DNA from: Gammaproteobacteria bacterium
GTDB lineage: Bacteria > Pseudomonadota > Gammaproteobacteria > Steroidobacterales > Steroidobacteraceae
Direction: 5' to 3'
DNA length: 15,382 nt
Assembly (NCBI GenBank): GCA_029857655.1
Contig: JAOUGR010000011.1
Coordinates: 1 to 15,382 of the forward strand
Position 1 is the first letter of the stretch. Every line of letters begins with the position of its first letter. The position numbers were made by a program, and so were the translations under genes. Below, piece by piece: positions 14,716 to 15,382 of this stretch. The notes beneath the pieces were generated by a model. The model made no database searches and had not been told where the DNA came from. It saw only the letters and a list, made by a program, of their open reading frames with translations.

Positions 14716-15382
14716 GTGCAGCACTTGCGGTTGATGAGGTTGCGCGCCTGCTGGCTGAAGAACTGGCCGGCCGCCTGCCCGACGGGCGCGGACGCTTTGG
14801 CCCGTTCGGCGGGCGCTACGTGCCCGAGACGCTGGTGCCGGCGCTCGATCGATTGCAGGAAGGTGTGGAACGCTTTCTTCACACCCAGGAGTTCCAGAGT
14901 GAGCTCGCGCAGGAACTGACGAGCTGGGCGGGCCGGCCGACTGCGTTATCGCGGGCCAGCGGTCTGTCGAGGGAGTGGGGCGCCGAGGTGTGGATGAAGC
15001 GCGAGGACCTCGCGCACACCGGTGCGCACAAGATCAACAATGCGATCGGCCAGGCATTGCTCGCAAGGCGGCTCGGTGCAGTACGCGTGATTGCGGAGAC
15101 TGGCGCCGGCCAGCATGGCGTTGCGAGTGCCGCGGCCTGCGCGCGGCTTGGCCTGCCCTGCGTCGTCTACATGGGGGCGGTGGACATGGAGCGCCAGGCG
15201 CCCAATGTCGGTCGCATGAAACTCCTGGGCGCACAGGTCGTCCCGGTCGCGAGTAACGACCAGACATTGCGCGCCGCGATTGACGAGGCCCTGCGCGACT
15301 GGGTTGCGGACCCGATGGGCACCTATTACCTGCTCGGCTCCGCCGTAGGGCCGCATCCTTATCCGTACCTGGTGCGCGAACT
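14712..15382 (+). CDS. trpB: Tryptophan synthase beta chain, N-terminal part (3' truncated by window edge)
   Basis: The first 223 residues of TrpB, which condenses indole with serine using pyridoxal phosphate; the full protein is about 400 residues. [38 protein letters not shown] (the Lys of HTGAHK holds the cofactor), [13 protein letters not shown] and [16 protein letters not shown] are all as expected. The ATG at 14712 shares ATGA with the trpF stop, and AGGGAG at 14699-14704 is 7 bases upstream. It has no stop within the window. In operons of this type trpA usually follows, outside the window. Confidence 0.96.
   Translation, partial: MSAALAVDEVARLLAEELAGRLPDGRGRFGPFGGRYVPETLVPALDRLQEGVERFLHTQEFQSELAQELTSWAGRPTALSRASGLSREWGAEVWMKREDLAHTGAHKINNAIGQALLARRLGAVRVIAETGAGQHGVASAAACARLGLPCVVYMGAVDMERQAPNVGRMKLLGAQVVPVASNDQTLRAAIDEALRDWVADPMGTYYLLGSAVGPHPYPYLVRE

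Overview
The window is a gene-dense, GC-rich piece of a bacterial chromosome, most likely from a gammaproteobacterium. The evidence for this is a TonB-dependent outer-membrane receptor, a YajQ protein, an RquA-type quinone enzyme, a DUF885 protein and separate (unfused) trpC and trpF genes. The exact lineage cannot be read from sequence alone. No tRNA, rRNA, CRISPR array, insertion sequence or prophage gene was seen. The only non-coding stretches above 100 bases are 7258-7384 and 10064-10240, and both carry regulatory signals.

Left part (1-3591). The 3' portion of a TonB-dependent receptor enters from the left edge and meets, tail to tail, a D-2-hydroxyacid dehydrogenase on the minus strand. 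Divergent from the dehydrogenase, with only 10 to 28 bases between starts, is an RquA-like gene, which would let the cell convert ubiquinone to rhodoquinone for fumarate-type anaerobic respiration. This gene runs tail to tail into yajQ.

Minus-strand operon (7257 down to 3109). It encodes a HerA/FtsK-superfamily ATPase, a lipoprotein with a C-terminal thioredoxin fold, and YajQ, packed with gaps of 11 and 1 bases. A perfect TATAAT -10 box lies upstream, with a 17-base palindrome directly next to it. The plus-strand genes on the other side are an exported DUF885 metallopeptidase-like protein and an MBL-fold hydrolase of the persulfide-dioxygenase/Blh type.

Right part (10060-15382). This is a tryptophan biosynthesis operon in the order trpL-trpE-trpG-trpD-trpC-trpF-trpB, running off the right edge. 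It has a recognisable promoter, a 19-residue leader peptide with three consecutive Trp codons plus a fourth, and mutually exclusive 1:2, 2:3 and 3:4 RNA stems. The 3:4 stem is an intrinsic terminator that ends three bases before the trpE start codon. This is classical ribosome-mediated attenuation. All five gene junctions are 4-base stop/start overlaps, with GTG, GTG, TTG, ATG and ATG starts.

The most unusual sequence feature is inside trpC. About 27 extra codons, carrying a perfect 10-base inverted repeat with a 29-base spacer, sit in frame between the conserved catalytic Glu and Asn. It looks like a small palindromic repeat element that was inserted in frame and is tolerated by the protein.
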